Shown here: piece by piece, positions 9,583-18,866 of the stretch
Layout: each line of letters opens with the position of its first letter
Position numbering within the stretch: position 1 is the stretch's first letter
Assembly (NCBI GenBank): GCA_030427085.1
Contig: JAUHXH010000001.1
Span: 620,001 to 684,000 of the forward strand
Source: Gammaproteobacteria bacterium
GTDB taxonomy: Bacteria > Pseudomonadota > Gammaproteobacteria > Pseudomonadales > Halieaceae
DNA length: 64,000 nucleotides
Reading direction: 5' to 3'
Notes under the pieces: generated by a model
Database searches by the model: none
What the model was told of the DNA's origin: nothing
What the model saw: only the letters and a program-made list of their open reading frames with translations
Position numbers and translations under genes: made by a program

Positions 9583-11061
9583 ATGTTAAAAATAAGAACA
9601 CGCAAATGGTTACTGCTAGTTCTGGTATTCGCACTACCAGTAAATGCTGCACCGGATTACGATCTGGTTATTCACGGTGGCCGCGTCATCGACCCTGAGA
9701 CAAACCTGGATGCTATTCGCAACGTGGGTATCACCCGGGGAGAGATCATCTCTGTATCTGAAAAGCCCCTGTCTGGACAGAGAACCATAGACGCCAGCGG
9801 CCTGGTGGTGGCTCCGGGGTTTATCGACGTGCACAGCCATACACCGTCGTTGCTGGGTCAACACATGAACCTATTGGACGGCGTAACGACGCAATTGGAT
9901 CTTGAGGCTGGGTCATTCCCCATCAGCTTCTACGGCGAACACTTTCAAGGTGGCGCCCAACTTAACTACGGCTCGTCTGTGGGGCATTTCGCCATCCGAA
10001 TGAAGGTTGTCGACGACCGGGATCAGCCCTACGCTTTTGTTGGACATGAGACGGCGAAGATGGGCGGAGACGCCTGGGTGCTGCCCGCTTCTCCAGAACA
10101 GATTGAAGCAATGCGTATCCTGGTGAACCAGGGCCTTGACGACGGCGGTCTCGGTATTGGGGTATTACTCGATTATATGACGGCGGCCGTATCCGAGCCC
10201 GAGCTGCGAATGCTGTTCGAGGTGGCAGGCAAGCGTCAGGTGCCAATCTACGTGCATGTGCGACGCGGATACACAGGCGACCCTGCCGGTCTGGAAGAGG
10301 TGATAACGCTTGCCAAGGCGACCCATGCCCCATTGTTTGTTTGTCATATTACGCATAACGCTATGGGTAATATCGGCAATTGGTTGGCGATGATAGATCA
10401 GGCTAATGCTGAAGGCGCCAATATCACTACCGAAACACTCTCCTATGCCGCTGGCGGGACCAGCATATCGGCAGACGTATTCAGGCGCCGAGATTGGCAG
10501 AAGATTTTCGACATCACCTACGAAGACGTGCAGTGGGTTGCAACTGGAGAATGGTTGACCAAAGAAACCTGGGACAAATACGCCAAAGAGCAGCCCACCG
10601 GCATGGTTAACCACCACTATGTAAAAGAACCATGGATGAAAACGGCCATGAAGTGGCCAAAGATGATGATATCCACCGACGCGCTTCCCGCGCTGGACCG
10701 GGATGTGCTGGCCAATCCTAACGTGGCGGGTACATTCTCCCGGGTACTGAGCCACTACGTGCGCGAGACAGGCCTGTTAGGCCTCAACGAAGCCCTGGCC
10801 AAGATGAGCCTGTACCAGGCTCAGTGGATGGAGCAGGCTTCCCCGGCGTTCAAAAAGAAAGGGCGCTTACAGGAAGGCGCCGATGCCGATATTGTCATCT
10901 TCGACCCTGATACAGTGGCCGCCAATGCGGTCTACGGCGACCCCTACCAAAAGCCCACCGGCATACAGCACGTCATCGTGGGCGGGCGCCAGGTGGTCGA
11001 GGATTCCGAGCGTATTGAGGGACGCTATCCCGGTCGCAAAATACTCGGCTCGGTCAACTAG
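9583..11061 (+). CDS. D-aminoacylase-like amidohydrolase, exported
   Basis: This is an amidohydrolase of the N-acyl-D-amino-acid deacylase type, 492 residues, with a hydrophobic N-terminal signal (KWLLLVLVFALPVNA). Its start is DYDLVIHGGRVIDPET, and the metal site HSH follows GFIDV. Later features are VHVRRG, VCHITHNA and a late STDALPALD, matching the Zn-binding and catalytic Asp positions of the superfamily. The C-terminal end is GADADIVIFDPDTV, the refolded beta-domain. ATG 9583 is chosen over the adjacent GTG 9580 because AGGTGA sits seven bases upstream. Family members remove N-acyl groups from D-amino acids or open hydantoin-like rings, and the true substrate here is unknown. The serine hydrolase at 11078 follows after 16 bases, so the two are likely co-transcribed. 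Confidence 0.85.
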   Translation: MLKIRTRKWLLLVLVFALPVNAAPDYDLVIHGGRVIDPETNLDAIRNVGITRGEIISVSEKPLSGQRTIDASGLVVAPGFIDVHSHTPSLLGQHMNLLDGVTTQLDLEAGSFPISFYGEHFQGGAQLNYGSSVGHFAIRMKVVDDRDQPYAFVGHETAKMGGDAWVLPASPEQIEAMRILVNQGLDDGGLGIGVLLDYMTAAVSEPELRMLFEVAGKRQVPIYVHVRRGYTGDPAGLEEVITLAKATHAPLFVCHITHNAMGNIGNWLAMIDQANAEGANITTETLSYAAGGTSISADVFRRRDWQKIFDITYEDVQWVATGEWLTKETWDKYAKEQPTGMVNHHYVKEPWMKTAMKWPKMMISTDALPALDRDVLANPNVAGTFSRVLSHYVRETGLLGLNEALAKMSLYQAQWMEQASPAFKKKGRLQEGADADIVIFDPDTVAANAVYGDPYQKPTGIQHVIVGGRQVVEDSERIEGRYPGRKILGSVN

Positions 11062-11077
11062 AATTTGAGGTCATAAA

Positions 11078-12382
11078 ATGAAAACAGTACTCACTATAGT
11101 TACCCTTGGCTTGCTCGCGTCAGTGGCCCACACCCAGGCTTCTGAGGCGGGCGAAACTCCCATCATGGAGGGTGCGCCCCCCAGTAAAGAAAGCCAGGTC
11201 ACCTTCAAGAACTACCGACAATACCCCTTTAACAAATGGTCCTTCCACAATATCAGTGCTCCCTTCAATATGCTGACGATCCCCAGGGAAGGACAGGTCG
11301 CTTCGCTAGGTGAGGAAGACCATGCGGAACTGGGCCAGTTGGAGCTGACCGACGGCTTTGGCAAGACCCGTACAGTTGAGCACATCCTGGCCGATACGGA
11401 CACAGATGGAATTGTCGTCTTGCGGGACAATGCGGTGTTGTTTGAGCGTTACTATGGCGATATGAATCGTCATGATCATCACATCTGGTTCTCGGCCACC
11501 AAGTCTCTTGTCAGCACGGCTATCGGCATTCTGGTTGAGGAAGGCAAGATCAAATTATCCGACTCGCCTGCCAAATATATTCCGGAGTTGAAGGGCAGCG
11601 GTTTCGAGCGCACCACGATTCAGAATGTACTTAATCATAGCAGTGCCATCGACTTTAAAGAAAACTACACAGACCTGGATTCCGACTTTCTGAAGTACTA
11701 CGGCCCCGCTCTGAATCTGGCCTATGTTCCGGGTGGCCGGGACGCACAACCGGAAAGCACCAGTATTTACGGCGTCCACGATTTCCTCACACACTTTGTC
11801 CGTGAAGATAAGGCCCTGCAGCCCGGCGAGGAATTTGACTATAACTCCGCCAATGCTGATGTGATTGGCTGGCTGGTGGCGCGTGTATCCGGCATGCCTC
11901 TACACGATTTTCTCCAGGAAGAAATCTGGTCCCGATTGGGCGCGGAACACGATGCCTTGATTGCAGTTGACCGCGCCTATATGCCGGTGGCAACTGGAGG
12001 TATGACAACCACGCTGCGCGATGCGGCCCTGTTTGGCCAGATGATTCTCAAGCGAGGGCAGGTAAACGGCCAGCAGGTCATCCCCGCTAACTGGGTAGAC
12101 CAAAGCCTGCGTGTATCGGAAAAAGACACACAGAAAATGAAAAGTAATGCCAAGTATCAGGACAACTCCTGGACCGCCTATAAAAACATGTGGTGGATTA
12201 TCGATCACGAACAGGGCGAGTACGCCGCTGTCGGCGTTCACGGCCAGGTGATTTACATCAACCGCAGCGCCAACGTTGTCATTGCCTATTTCTCCAGCCT
12301 GCCGGTGGCTAGCGCCTCGCGTAACCCGCAATTTCAATCCAAGTTGTTTGCTGCACAAAAAATTGCCCAGCAGCTGAAATGA
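11078..12382 (+). CDS. Exported serine hydrolase, beta-lactamase family
   Basis: This is a serine hydrolase of the class C beta-lactamase/esterase type, 434 residues, with an N-terminal signal (LLASVAHTQA). The active-site SxxK is S139-A-T-K142, the second motif is YNS in FDYNSANADV, and a late VHGQVIYI region occupies the KTG-like strand position. It lacks the cupin-like tail of the hydrolase at 7561, to which it is only distantly related. GAGGT lies seven bases before the ATG, and the upstream amidohydrolase ends 16 bases earlier. Members act as carboxylesterases, amide hydrolases or DD-peptidases. In this cluster hydrolysis of an imported ester or amide is the likely job, with low certainty on the substrate. 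Confidence 0.85.
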   Translation: MKTVLTIVTLGLLASVAHTQASEAGETPIMEGAPPSKESQVTFKNYRQYPFNKWSFHNISAPFNMLTIPREGQVASLGEEDHAELGQLELTDGFGKTRTVEHILADTDTDGIVVLRDNAVLFERYYGDMNRHDHHIWFSATKSLVSTAIGILVEEGKIKLSDSPAKYIPELKGSGFERTTIQNVLNHSSAIDFKENYTDLDSDFLKYYGPALNLAYVPGGRDAQPESTSIYGVHDFLTHFVREDKALQPGEEFDYNSANADVIGWLVARVSGMPLHDFLQEEIWSRLGAEHDALIAVDRAYMPVATGGMTTTLRDAALFGQMILKRGQVNGQQVIPANWVDQSLRVSEKDTQKMKSNAKYQDNSWTAYKNMWWIIDHEQGEYAAVGVHGQVIYINRSANVVIAYFSSLPVASASRNPQFQSKLFAAQKIAQQLK

Positions 12383-12468
12383 CAGTGATGAAATCTGTGG
12401 GGTAGTTACGCAATCCGAGGTCCCAGCCATACCGAAGCAGGTTATTTTCTGTCGACAAGCGAGTCATT

Positions 12469-13770
12469 ATGCAAAAAGAATATGATGCCATAGTGTTGGG
12501 TTCAGGCGTTGGTGGTTGCTGTGCCGCCGCCCTGCTGGCCTATCAAGGAAAACGGGTGTTGCTGGCGGAAAAACGCAGCTATCTCGGAGGTCGCTTTTCT
12601 ACGGTTAATCGAGACGGCTATCTATGCGCCACCGGTGGTTTGGCGGTGCCTGTGGGACGCAACCTGGATGAAGTCTGCCAGCAGGTGGGCATCCCGTCCG
12701 GCGTCAAACCTTCCACCAAAGTGGCTACCTGGCTGGACGGCAAGATTTACGATCATAAAAGCGGTGTCACCCGCCGCATTATTCGTGAGGTGGCCGATTC
12801 ACCCGAAGAAGCACAGCGAGTGCTCCATGCCCTCAACCGGGCCATGGAGTGGGAGGCCCCGGGTAACCACATCAGCTTTCGAGACTGGTTAAACCAGTAC
12901 ACACGTAATAGTCGTATCCACGGTATGTTTCAATCCACCATCTCGTCTTTGCTAACTGTAAACAGCAACGAGCTACCGGCAGGCGAGTACTTCAAGGTGA
13001 TCAAGGTTATATCGCCCCTGACCTTTGGTTTCATAGAGGGCGGGAGTCTGGCCCTGTGGCTGCGTATAGGCGAACTGGTCAAGCAAGCGGGTGGGGAGGT
13101 ATTGGTAGGTGCGGCGGCCCAGAAAATCTTGGTGACTGACCATCGCGTTAGCGGCGTCCACCTGCGATACAAGCGTGAGAGTCACCTGCTCTCAGCCCCT
13201 ATTGTGATCAGCAACCTGGGGCCCACCGCAACCGCAAGCATGGTGGATTCAACGTTTATGGAAGATAGCTATCTAGCCCAACTTGATAAAATTACGCCCA
13301 CGGCGATTATGTGGTTACATTTCGCCAGCAATGAACTGTTGATGGATTATTCGGCCATAGGCGTTGGCTGTAGCCGCCGGGTCAATATGATCGATGTGCC
13401 CTCCCTAGAAGCGGGTGGGGTGGCGCCCCCCGGCAAACATTTGTACACCGTTGGCGCGGCGCCATTGGATTCAATAAGTCCGGTGGACATCAAATCCGAG
13501 TTCGAAGCTGTGATGGCCGACCTGCGAGATATCTTCCCTAGCTTTGATGAGCACTGCCAGATTCTGAGCAAAACTTGTTATCGTGGAAAGTGGCCGGGAT
13601 TTCGCACTGTGTCGGGATCGCGTCCCTCCCACCGTACGCCAGTGGAAAACCTCTACAATGTGGGAGACGGTGTCTGCCCGCCGGGCTACGAAGGTTCCAT
13701 GGGCGCAGCGAAATCTGCCCAACTGGTCTTCGAGGGTATCGTCTCGCGAGACGTGCTGGCGGCTGTATGA
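12469..13770 (+). CDS. FAD-dependent oxidoreductase, phytoene desaturase-like
   Basis: This is a flavoprotein of 433 residues with an N-terminal dinucleotide-binding motif GSGVGG at residues 11-16, an EK ending strand two, and the GGR of the amine-oxidase/phytoene-desaturase superfamily. The C-terminal FAD motif is NLYNVGDGVCPPGYEGSMGA. No carotenoid genes surround it, so the name reflects fold only; it could be a desaturase, a saturase or an amine oxidase acting on a pathway intermediate. There is no signal peptide, so it is cytoplasmic. The ribosome-binding site is weak (GCGAG). It is followed by a 132-base gap that contains nothing I recognise, then the alpha-hydroxyacid oxidase. Confidence 0.8.
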   Translation: MQKEYDAIVLGSGVGGCCAAALLAYQGKRVLLAEKRSYLGGRFSTVNRDGYLCATGGLAVPVGRNLDEVCQQVGIPSGVKPSTKVATWLDGKIYDHKSGVTRRIIREVADSPEEAQRVLHALNRAMEWEAPGNHISFRDWLNQYTRNSRIHGMFQSTISSLLTVNSNELPAGEYFKVIKVISPLTFGFIEGGSLALWLRIGELVKQAGGEVLVGAAAQKILVTDHRVSGVHLRYKRESHLLSAPIVISNLGPTATASMVDSTFMEDSYLAQLDKITPTAIMWLHFASNELLMDYSAIGVGCSRRVNMIDVPSLEAGGVAPPGKHLYTVGAAPLDSISPVDIKSEFEAVMADLRDIFPSFDEHCQILSKTCYRGKWPGFRTVSGSRPSHRTPVENLYNVGDGVCPPGYEGSMGAAKSAQLVFEGIVSRDVLAAV

Positions 13771-13902
13771 GCAGTCTTGTGGTGAATGACAACTGTTTTA
13801 GGTGGAGAGGATGATTGATAAGGTCGCAGAACAATCAGATAGTGGTGACGTACCTCTGAACATAGCTGAACAATATTCGATCCTGTGTGAGGTTCCGATC
13901 AT

Positions 13903-15066
13903 ATGAGTATCTACGATATAACTCCGGTCAGTGTTGCAGACTACCGACGACGGGCAAAACTTCGATTGCCCGGATTCCTCTTTCACTACATCGATGGCGG
14001 CGCCAATGACGAAGACACCCTGATTGCCAACGTATCGGACTTTCGTCGTTACCAATTAAAGCAGCGTGTGATGCGAAATGTGGACTCGGTCGATACCAGC
14101 ACAACACTGGCTGGTCGTGCGAGCGCGATGCCAGTCGCCCTGGCACCCGTCGGAATGGCGGGTATGTTCGCTCGTCGCGGCGAGACTCTAGCTGCCAATG
14201 CGGCCAAGTCGGCCGGTATTCCATTTACAACCTCCACGGTCGGCATTTGTCCGGTAGAAGAAGTGGCTGCAGCCACGGGCGAACCATTTTGGTTCCAGCT
14301 CTATATGCTACGAGATCGAGACCTGGTACTGAAGCTACTTGAGCGAGCGCAAGCAGCGGGCTGCGACACACTGGCCTTCACGGTTGACTTGGCAGTGCCT
14401 GGCATGCGCCTGCGAGACTTTCGTAACGGAATGTTGGGGGGAGGGTTGCCCGGAAAGCTCTCCCAGCTTGCCCAAATCGCTTCCAGCCCGCTCTGGGCGG
14501 TAGACGTGGGGTTACGGGGGAGGCCGCACCACTTTGGTAATTTGAGTGACGTGGTGCCCGACCCCGACGATCTCAATGCTTACAAGGCATTTATCGATTC
14601 CCAGTTTGATCCCACTGTCACCTGGGAGGATATTGCGTGGCTGCGTGGCGTCTGGAAAGGCAAGATACTGATTAAGGGTGTTCTGGAGGCAGATGACGCC
14701 AGGGCCGCCATCGATACGGGTGCGGATGGCGTCATTGTATCCAACCATGGCGGTCGTCAACTCGATGGAGTGGCGTCGACCATCACCAAGCTGGGCGAAG
14801 TCGCCGCTGCGGTAGGCGAAAGCACCGAGATCTATCTCGATAGTGGTGTTCGCAGTGGTATCGATGTAGTCAAGGCGATAGCTCTAGGGGCCAGGGGAGT
14901 GCTCATCGGTAGGCCCTGGGTATTTGCCATGGCTGCCTGTGGACAGAGCGGTATTGAAGATCTGTTGGCCGTGTTTCAGCAGGAAATCTCAGTTGCTATG
15001 GCACTCATGGGAGTTAATACCATCGAGGAAATCAACCCCGAATTGATCGAGCTCGTGCAAGAATGA
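13903..15066 (+). CDS. FMN-dependent alpha-hydroxyacid oxidase/dehydrogenase
   Basis: This is a member of the FMN-dependent family that includes L-lactate dehydrogenase LldD, glycolate oxidase and mandelate dehydrogenase; 387 residues, full length. Signatures are FLFHYIDGGAND near the start, PVALAPVGMAGM, FTTSTVGICPVEEV, WFQLYMLRDRD, and the active-site VSNHGGRQLDG carrying the catalytic His and Arg, then GVRSGIDVVKAIALGA for FMN phosphate. It oxidises a 2-hydroxyacid to a 2-oxoacid. It is a close paralog of the gene at 23873 (reverse strand), differing mainly by conservative changes. GAGGT sits nine bases before the ATG. Its 2-oxoacid product could feed the thiamine-diphosphate enzyme at the window start; that link is inferred. 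Confidence 0.9.
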   Translation: MSIYDITPVSVADYRRRAKLRLPGFLFHYIDGGANDEDTLIANVSDFRRYQLKQRVMRNVDSVDTSTTLAGRASAMPVALAPVGMAGMFARRGETLAANAAKSAGIPFTTSTVGICPVEEVAAATGEPFWFQLYMLRDRDLVLKLLERAQAAGCDTLAFTVDLAVPGMRLRDFRNGMLGGGLPGKLSQLAQIASSPLWAVDVGLRGRPHHFGNLSDVVPDPDDLNAYKAFIDSQFDPTVTWEDIAWLRGVWKGKILIKGVLEADDARAAIDTGADGVIVSNHGGRQLDGVASTITKLGEVAAAVGESTEIYLDSGVRSGIDVVKAIALGARGVLIGRPWVFAMAACGQSGIEDLLAVFQQEISVAMALMGVNTIEEINPELIELVQE

Positions 15067-15102
15067 TCTTGACGGAAAGTAATTTTACAGGAGGGATTTA
15101 AC

Positions 15103-16833
15103 ATGGGGCTCATTACCCGCATCGCATTCGCAGTCTATGGGATTGCACTCGGTACTTTTAGTGCACCATCCATGTCTCAATCCATTGCGGCCACGACAAT
15201 CTATTACGGCGGCGACATCCTTACCATGGAGGGTGACGTGCCCGTCTATGCAGAAGCAGTCGCGATCCGGGATGATCGCATCGTTCTGGTGGGATCCAGG
15301 GCAGAGACTCACAGACTGGAAGGGCCTGATACGAAATTGGTGGATATCAAAGGCCGAACGCTGATGCCGGGGTTCGTCGATAGCCACCTGCATCCCGTAC
15401 AGGGAGCGACGATGCTAATGCCCAGGTATGTAACGCCTTTTGACTGGAAATTTCCCTGGGGCGATGCAAAGGCTATACGGGGAAGTGAAGCCTTCTTTGC
15501 CAAAGTCACAGACTACGAGCGGGCCGTTACCGACCCCACTGAGCCGCTGATTGTATGGGGTTACCTGGAGCCTTACCACGACCGGCTCAACCGCTCCATC
15601 CTGGATAAGATTTCTACCAGTCGCCCGATCATCGTGTGGTCTTTTTCTGCACACGAGATGTATTTCAACACCGCTGCCCTGAATGAATACGGTCTTACGG
15701 CGGAGCAGGCGAAGGGCAATGACCAGATCGATTACGAAGAGGGCTTCTATCGGGAATCGGGCTTACTCCAGGTCGCCGTGCCAAAAATCATACATCTTCT
15801 CCAGACACCGGAGAAGATCAACATTGGACTCCAACGACTGGCACAACTTGTGCCGCTAGGGGGTATCACGACTGTCGGGGACATGGGTACCGGTTCAGCG
15901 GGAAATATCATGGCCGACTTCAACTACAACAAGGTGAATCTGGATACCGATACTACCCCGTTTCGTGTGCGTCTGGTTCCCGACGTCAAAACACTGCGCC
16001 TGAAAACCCCGGATGAGACTGAGCTCGCCGCAACGGTCGAGGGGCTGGCAACACTGAATACCCGACGAATGTTATGGGGTAAGCAGGTCAAACTGTATGC
16101 AGATGGCGCGTTCTTTGGCGAGGCCATGCAACTGGAGCCTCCGGGCTATAAGGACGGGCACGAAGGGGAGTGGATGATGCCCCCGGGCGATCTCCAAAAA
16201 GCGATCGCATTCTGGTGGAGCCGCGACTATGACATCCATATACACTGTAATGGCAGCATGGCCTTGACGGCCATTCTGGACGAGGTTGAAAGGCTTCTTG
16301 CCGTTGAACCCCGCCGTGGTCAACGGCTCATCATCGAACATTTTGGGGTTTCTACGGCCGGGCAAGTAGAGAGAGCTGCCAAGCTGGGAGTCAATGTCTC
16401 CGCCAATCCGATCTATCTCTACGACCTCGCCGACTATTACACCAAAGGCAATCTAGGCCCGGAGGCGGGTCCCGAAATCGTTCGGCTGGGTGACTTGTAC
16501 AGGAACAATGTCCGTTTCGCTCTGCACACAGATTTCCCGATGGCTCCGCTTGAGCCGCTACGGCTGGCATGGGTAGCCGTGAATCGTGTGACTGCCGAGG
16601 GCACAGAAATGGCACCCCACCAGAAAGTGCCGGTATACACAGCATTGCAATCCATCACTATTAACGGCGCTTATATGCTGCGATTGGAGGATGAAGTAGG
16701 AAGTATTAAGGCCGGCAAGAAAGCGGATTTCGTGATTCTGAACGAAAATCCTATGAAGGTTAATCCGATGAAGATCAAGGATATTGAGATCCTCGGGACA
16801 GTCTTTGAAGGGGAGTCATTCCCGGTCAAATAA
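15103..16833 (+). CDS. YtcJ-like amidohydrolase (Amidohydro_3), exported
   Basis: This is the second amidohydrolase of the YtcJ/LigW-like type, 576 residues, with a signal peptide (GIALGTFSAPSMSQS) and a very strong ribosome-binding site, AGGAGGGA. Metal-site elements are HLH in GFVDSHLHP, HIHCNGS, IEHFGVS and HTDFPMAP. The end is EVGSIKAGKKADFVILNENP then GTVFEGESFPVK. It matches the protein at 4630-6360 over the whole length and is a paralog, not a recent copy. The carboxylated-lysine position and the substrate cannot be set from sequence. Two related enzymes in one run suggest successive or alternative hydrolysis of related bonds. Confidence 0.85.
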   Translation: MGLITRIAFAVYGIALGTFSAPSMSQSIAATTIYYGGDILTMEGDVPVYAEAVAIRDDRIVLVGSRAETHRLEGPDTKLVDIKGRTLMPGFVDSHLHPVQGATMLMPRYVTPFDWKFPWGDAKAIRGSEAFFAKVTDYERAVTDPTEPLIVWGYLEPYHDRLNRSILDKISTSRPIIVWSFSAHEMYFNTAALNEYGLTAEQAKGNDQIDYEEGFYRESGLLQVAVPKIIHLLQTPEKINIGLQRLAQLVPLGGITTVGDMGTGSAGNIMADFNYNKVNLDTDTTPFRVRLVPDVKTLRLKTPDETELAATVEGLATLNTRRMLWGKQVKLYADGAFFGEAMQLEPPGYKDGHEGEWMMPPGDLQKAIAFWWSRDYDIHIHCNGSMALTAILDEVERLLAVEPRRGQRLIIEHFGVSTAGQVERAAKLGVNVSANPIYLYDLADYYTKGNLGPEAGPEIVRLGDLYRNNVRFALHTDFPMAPLEPLRLAWVAVNRVTAEGTEMAPHQKVPVYTALQSITINGAYMLRLEDEVGSIKAGKKADFVILNENPMKVNPMKIKDIEILGTVFEGESFPVK

Positions 16834-16874
16834 TTCTACGCTTCTCCTAGGGGCTGCGCCAAGTTAACGTAATC

Positions 16875-16902
16875 GAGCCTGAAGAATTGAGCACTCAGGC
16901 TC
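16875..16902 (+). terminator. Hairpin after the second amidohydrolase (possible rho-independent-like terminator)
   Basis: Eight-bp arms GAGCCTGA / TCAGGCTC flank a 12-base loop, 42 bases past the stop of the amidohydrolase. There is no T tract, so this could be a transcript-end stabilising hairpin and not a terminator. Confidence 0.35.
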
Positions 16903-16999
16903 TGGATATTGGCCCTAAAATCTCGATAATGCGGAGCACTAATTCAGTGCGTACCATGGCGGAGACAGTCCCAGCATTGCTGGTACCCGGCAGAAGAAA

Positions 17000-17183
17000 T
17001 CAGCGGCGAGCGTCCGCGCGAGTTCTTTCTATCCAGCGCATCAGTTCTTCTTGCATACTCGCCACAATCTCTGTGTGTTGCCCCGCCAGGTCCCGTGACT
17101 CTGCGGGATCCAGGTCCAGGTCGAACAGCTTCCAGGTCTTGCCGGCATCACTGCTGTAGAGCTTGTATCGGTCGCCCGACAGG
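17000..17183 (-). pseudogene. Sulfatase, C-terminal remnant truncated by a Tn3-family end
   Basis: Read on the minus strand, the stop is at 17000-17002 and the frame is open back to about 17183. There it runs straight into the inverted-repeat end of a Tn3-family element. The remaining ~60 residues include GDRYKLYSSDAGKTWKLFDL and then DPAESRDLAGQHTEIV, which is the standard C-terminal ending of type I arylsulfatases (the segment after the last strand). The catalytic Cys/Ser motif region is gone. The gene was therefore a sulfatase lying between the two catabolic clusters. Identification rests on the family pattern at the C-terminus and is fairly secure, but the substrate is unknown. Confidence 0.75.
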
Positions 17184-17302
17184 GGGGCCGGCCACGATCC
17201 ATGTAAAATCAGCCACTTTCCGCGGCCGCCCCTCGGTTTAGGACAGTTGAAGCGCCTGCCGGGAGCGTCTTTTTTTGATCTTCAGGCGGTAATCTCCCAG
17301 TA
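17184..17302. mobile_element. Tn3-family element X, end copy A (inverted repeat plus 3' end of tnpA)
   Basis: This is a 119-bp stub. It begins with a Tn3-type terminus, GGGGCCGGCCACGATCCATG (17184-17203), and then holds the last ~21 codons of a transposase on the minus strand (stop at 17238-17240, ending GDYRLKIKKRRSRQALQLS). It is ~92% identical to the stub at 18748-18866 and exactly the same length. It is cut at 17303 by the terminus of element Y. The C-terminus resembles that of Y (GKYPLRVNKRRSRQSLKLH), which supports the transposase assignment. Confidence 0.75.
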
Positions 17303-17370
17303 GGGGTCCGGCCAAGATACGTGTAAAAGCGGCCACTTGGCCCCGAGTGGGGCCGTTGTTGACCTTGAAT

Positions 17371-18746
17371 TTAGTGCAATTTGAGCGATTGCCGAGATCG
17401 TCGCTTGTTGACTCGCAAGGGATATTTGCCCAGTAAATCGATGTGATCCCTTCGATAGGGAGCGATGCCTGCCAGCATGTCATCGGTAATCTCGAGGCCT
17501 TCTCTTTTTAGCTGCCGGATCACCTTGGTCATGGCATTCACATTGTGCAAAATCACTAGATTTGCCACAAGGTGATTGTAGTTGACCATTTTGTTTTGCT
17601 CGTGCCGGAGGTTCTCCTGGATCTCGCCGTTGTTAAAAAAGAATACCCACTTGACGAAGTCATTGAAGGATTCACTCTTGCACGTAGCTGCCTGTATCGT
17701 CTCGCGCATCTTAATGTCGGTAATGTACTCCAGCAAATACTGGGTACGGATGACGCGGCCCAGCTCCCGGAAGGCGTAGTAAAGCGAATTGCGGATGCCG
17801 CGCTCGCCCAGTCGCCGGACAATGGTTGAAGCAGTCACCTTGCCCTCCTTGATCGACATCGCAACACGGAGCATGTCGGCGTAGTTGGTTTTAATCAACT
17901 GATAGTTAATGGGTTCTGAAAATAGCTGGTCGATATGGTTGTACCGAGCGCGGCCATCCGGCTTGAAGAAGATCAGTTTGTTAATATCCCTAATCCGCGG
18001 CATGAGCTTTATCCCCAATAGATGACAAAGTCCAAAGATGATAGTGCTCTGGGCGTGGGTGTCGCCATGAATGGTATCGGGAGAAATCTCGGACTCATTT
18101 TGTATGAGCGCATCGATCAAATACATGGCTTCCCGGACGCCACACGGAATGAAACGACTGAACAAGGCGATATAGGTGTCACTGACCAGGTAATAGCCGA
18201 CACCGCCGTAGGAAGCATAACGGACATGGTATTCGCTCAGAAGGTTCTGCTCGTACATGTCGAATCGTGTGCCATCAACTGATGCAGAGGTGCCGGTGCC
18301 CCAGTAGCTGGGCAGCTCGAATTTATTATAGGCATTAACTACCTGGCGAGTCGCTTCGATAAGGTCCTTCTCCCGAGTGTGAGCGATATTTAAGTACGCA
18401 ATTTGCTTGCGAGAAAAGCCTTTGACGGATCGAGCTGTTTGTACTGGTCCCAAATTGCACCCATAGCAGAACAGAGTCACTACCAATCGTTTCAGGTAAT
18501 CATCGATTTTGGTTTGATGACCGGAAACTGGTTTGAAAGACTTGTGAAGATCTACCCACTGTGAGGTCTCTACCAGTAAATCCAGAATGTTGATTGGCGG
18601 CATGGCGTCGCGGATGGCGGCATGGCGTCGCGGATGGCGGCATCAAACCGTTTCATCACTTCTGGTGTCGGCGGCGCTTTACGCCGGCGTACATGGATAT
18701 GGTCTGTAGCGAATTCGACATACGCGTCCTTTGGGAATCGCTTGTC
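17371..18746 (-). pseudogene. tnpA: Tn3-family transposase TnpA (Y), 5'-truncated and frameshifted
   Basis: The 410-residue C-terminal frame (17371-18603) carries the Tn3 transposase catalytic region: SVDGTRFDMYEQ and GDTHAQSTIIFGLCHLLG supply the two Asp of the DDE triad, and the glutamate falls in the segment KSESFNDFVKWVFF. Full-length family members have about 1000 residues. Upstream, the remaining coding (18641-18746, RFPKDAYVEFATDHIHVRRR then FDAAIRDAM) is in another frame because a 20-bp unit is duplicated at 18601-18640. Removing one copy gives the normal family reading FDAAIRDAMPPINILDLLVE. Beyond 18746 the 5' part has been lost to element X copy B. The protein cannot be active. Confidence 0.9.
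18601..18640. repeat. 20-bp perfect tandem duplication inside transposase Y
   Basis: The unit CATGGCGTCGCGGATGGCGG occurs twice back to back. The length is not a multiple of three, so the duplication shifts the transposase reading frame. Each copy boundary shares GGCGG with its neighbour sequence, which is typical of replication slippage. Confidence 0.95.
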
Positions 18747-18747
18747 G

Positions 18748-18866
18748 GGGGCCGGCCACGATCCATGTAAAATCAGCCACTTTCCGCGGCCGCCCCTCGA
18801 TTTAGGACAGTTGAAGCGCCTGGCGGGAACGTCTTTTCTTGATCTTCAGACGGTATTCCCCTAATA
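18748..18866. mobile_element. Tn3-family element X, end copy B
   Basis: This is a second 119-bp stub with the same layout as copy A: terminus at 18748, tnpA stop codon 54 bases in (18802-18804), and junction with another Tn3 terminus 65 bases beyond that. It differs from copy A at about nine positions, mostly synonymous in the transposase tail (GEYRLKIKKRRSRQALQLS). It interrupts transposase Y on its left and is cut by element Z on its right. Confidence 0.75.

Larger units (their letters stand above)
17303..18747 (-). mobile_element. Tn3-family element Y, 3' portion only
   Basis: A left terminus starts at 17303 with GGGGTCCGGCCAAGATACGT (17303-17322) and contains a small hairpin, GGCCCC-GAGT-GGGGCC, at 17339-17354. 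It is followed by the 3' ~460 codons of a transposase gene. The right half is missing: the gene is interrupted at 18747/18748 by the terminus of element X copy B. The element is defective and also frameshifted by a 20-bp tandem duplication. Confidence 0.8.
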
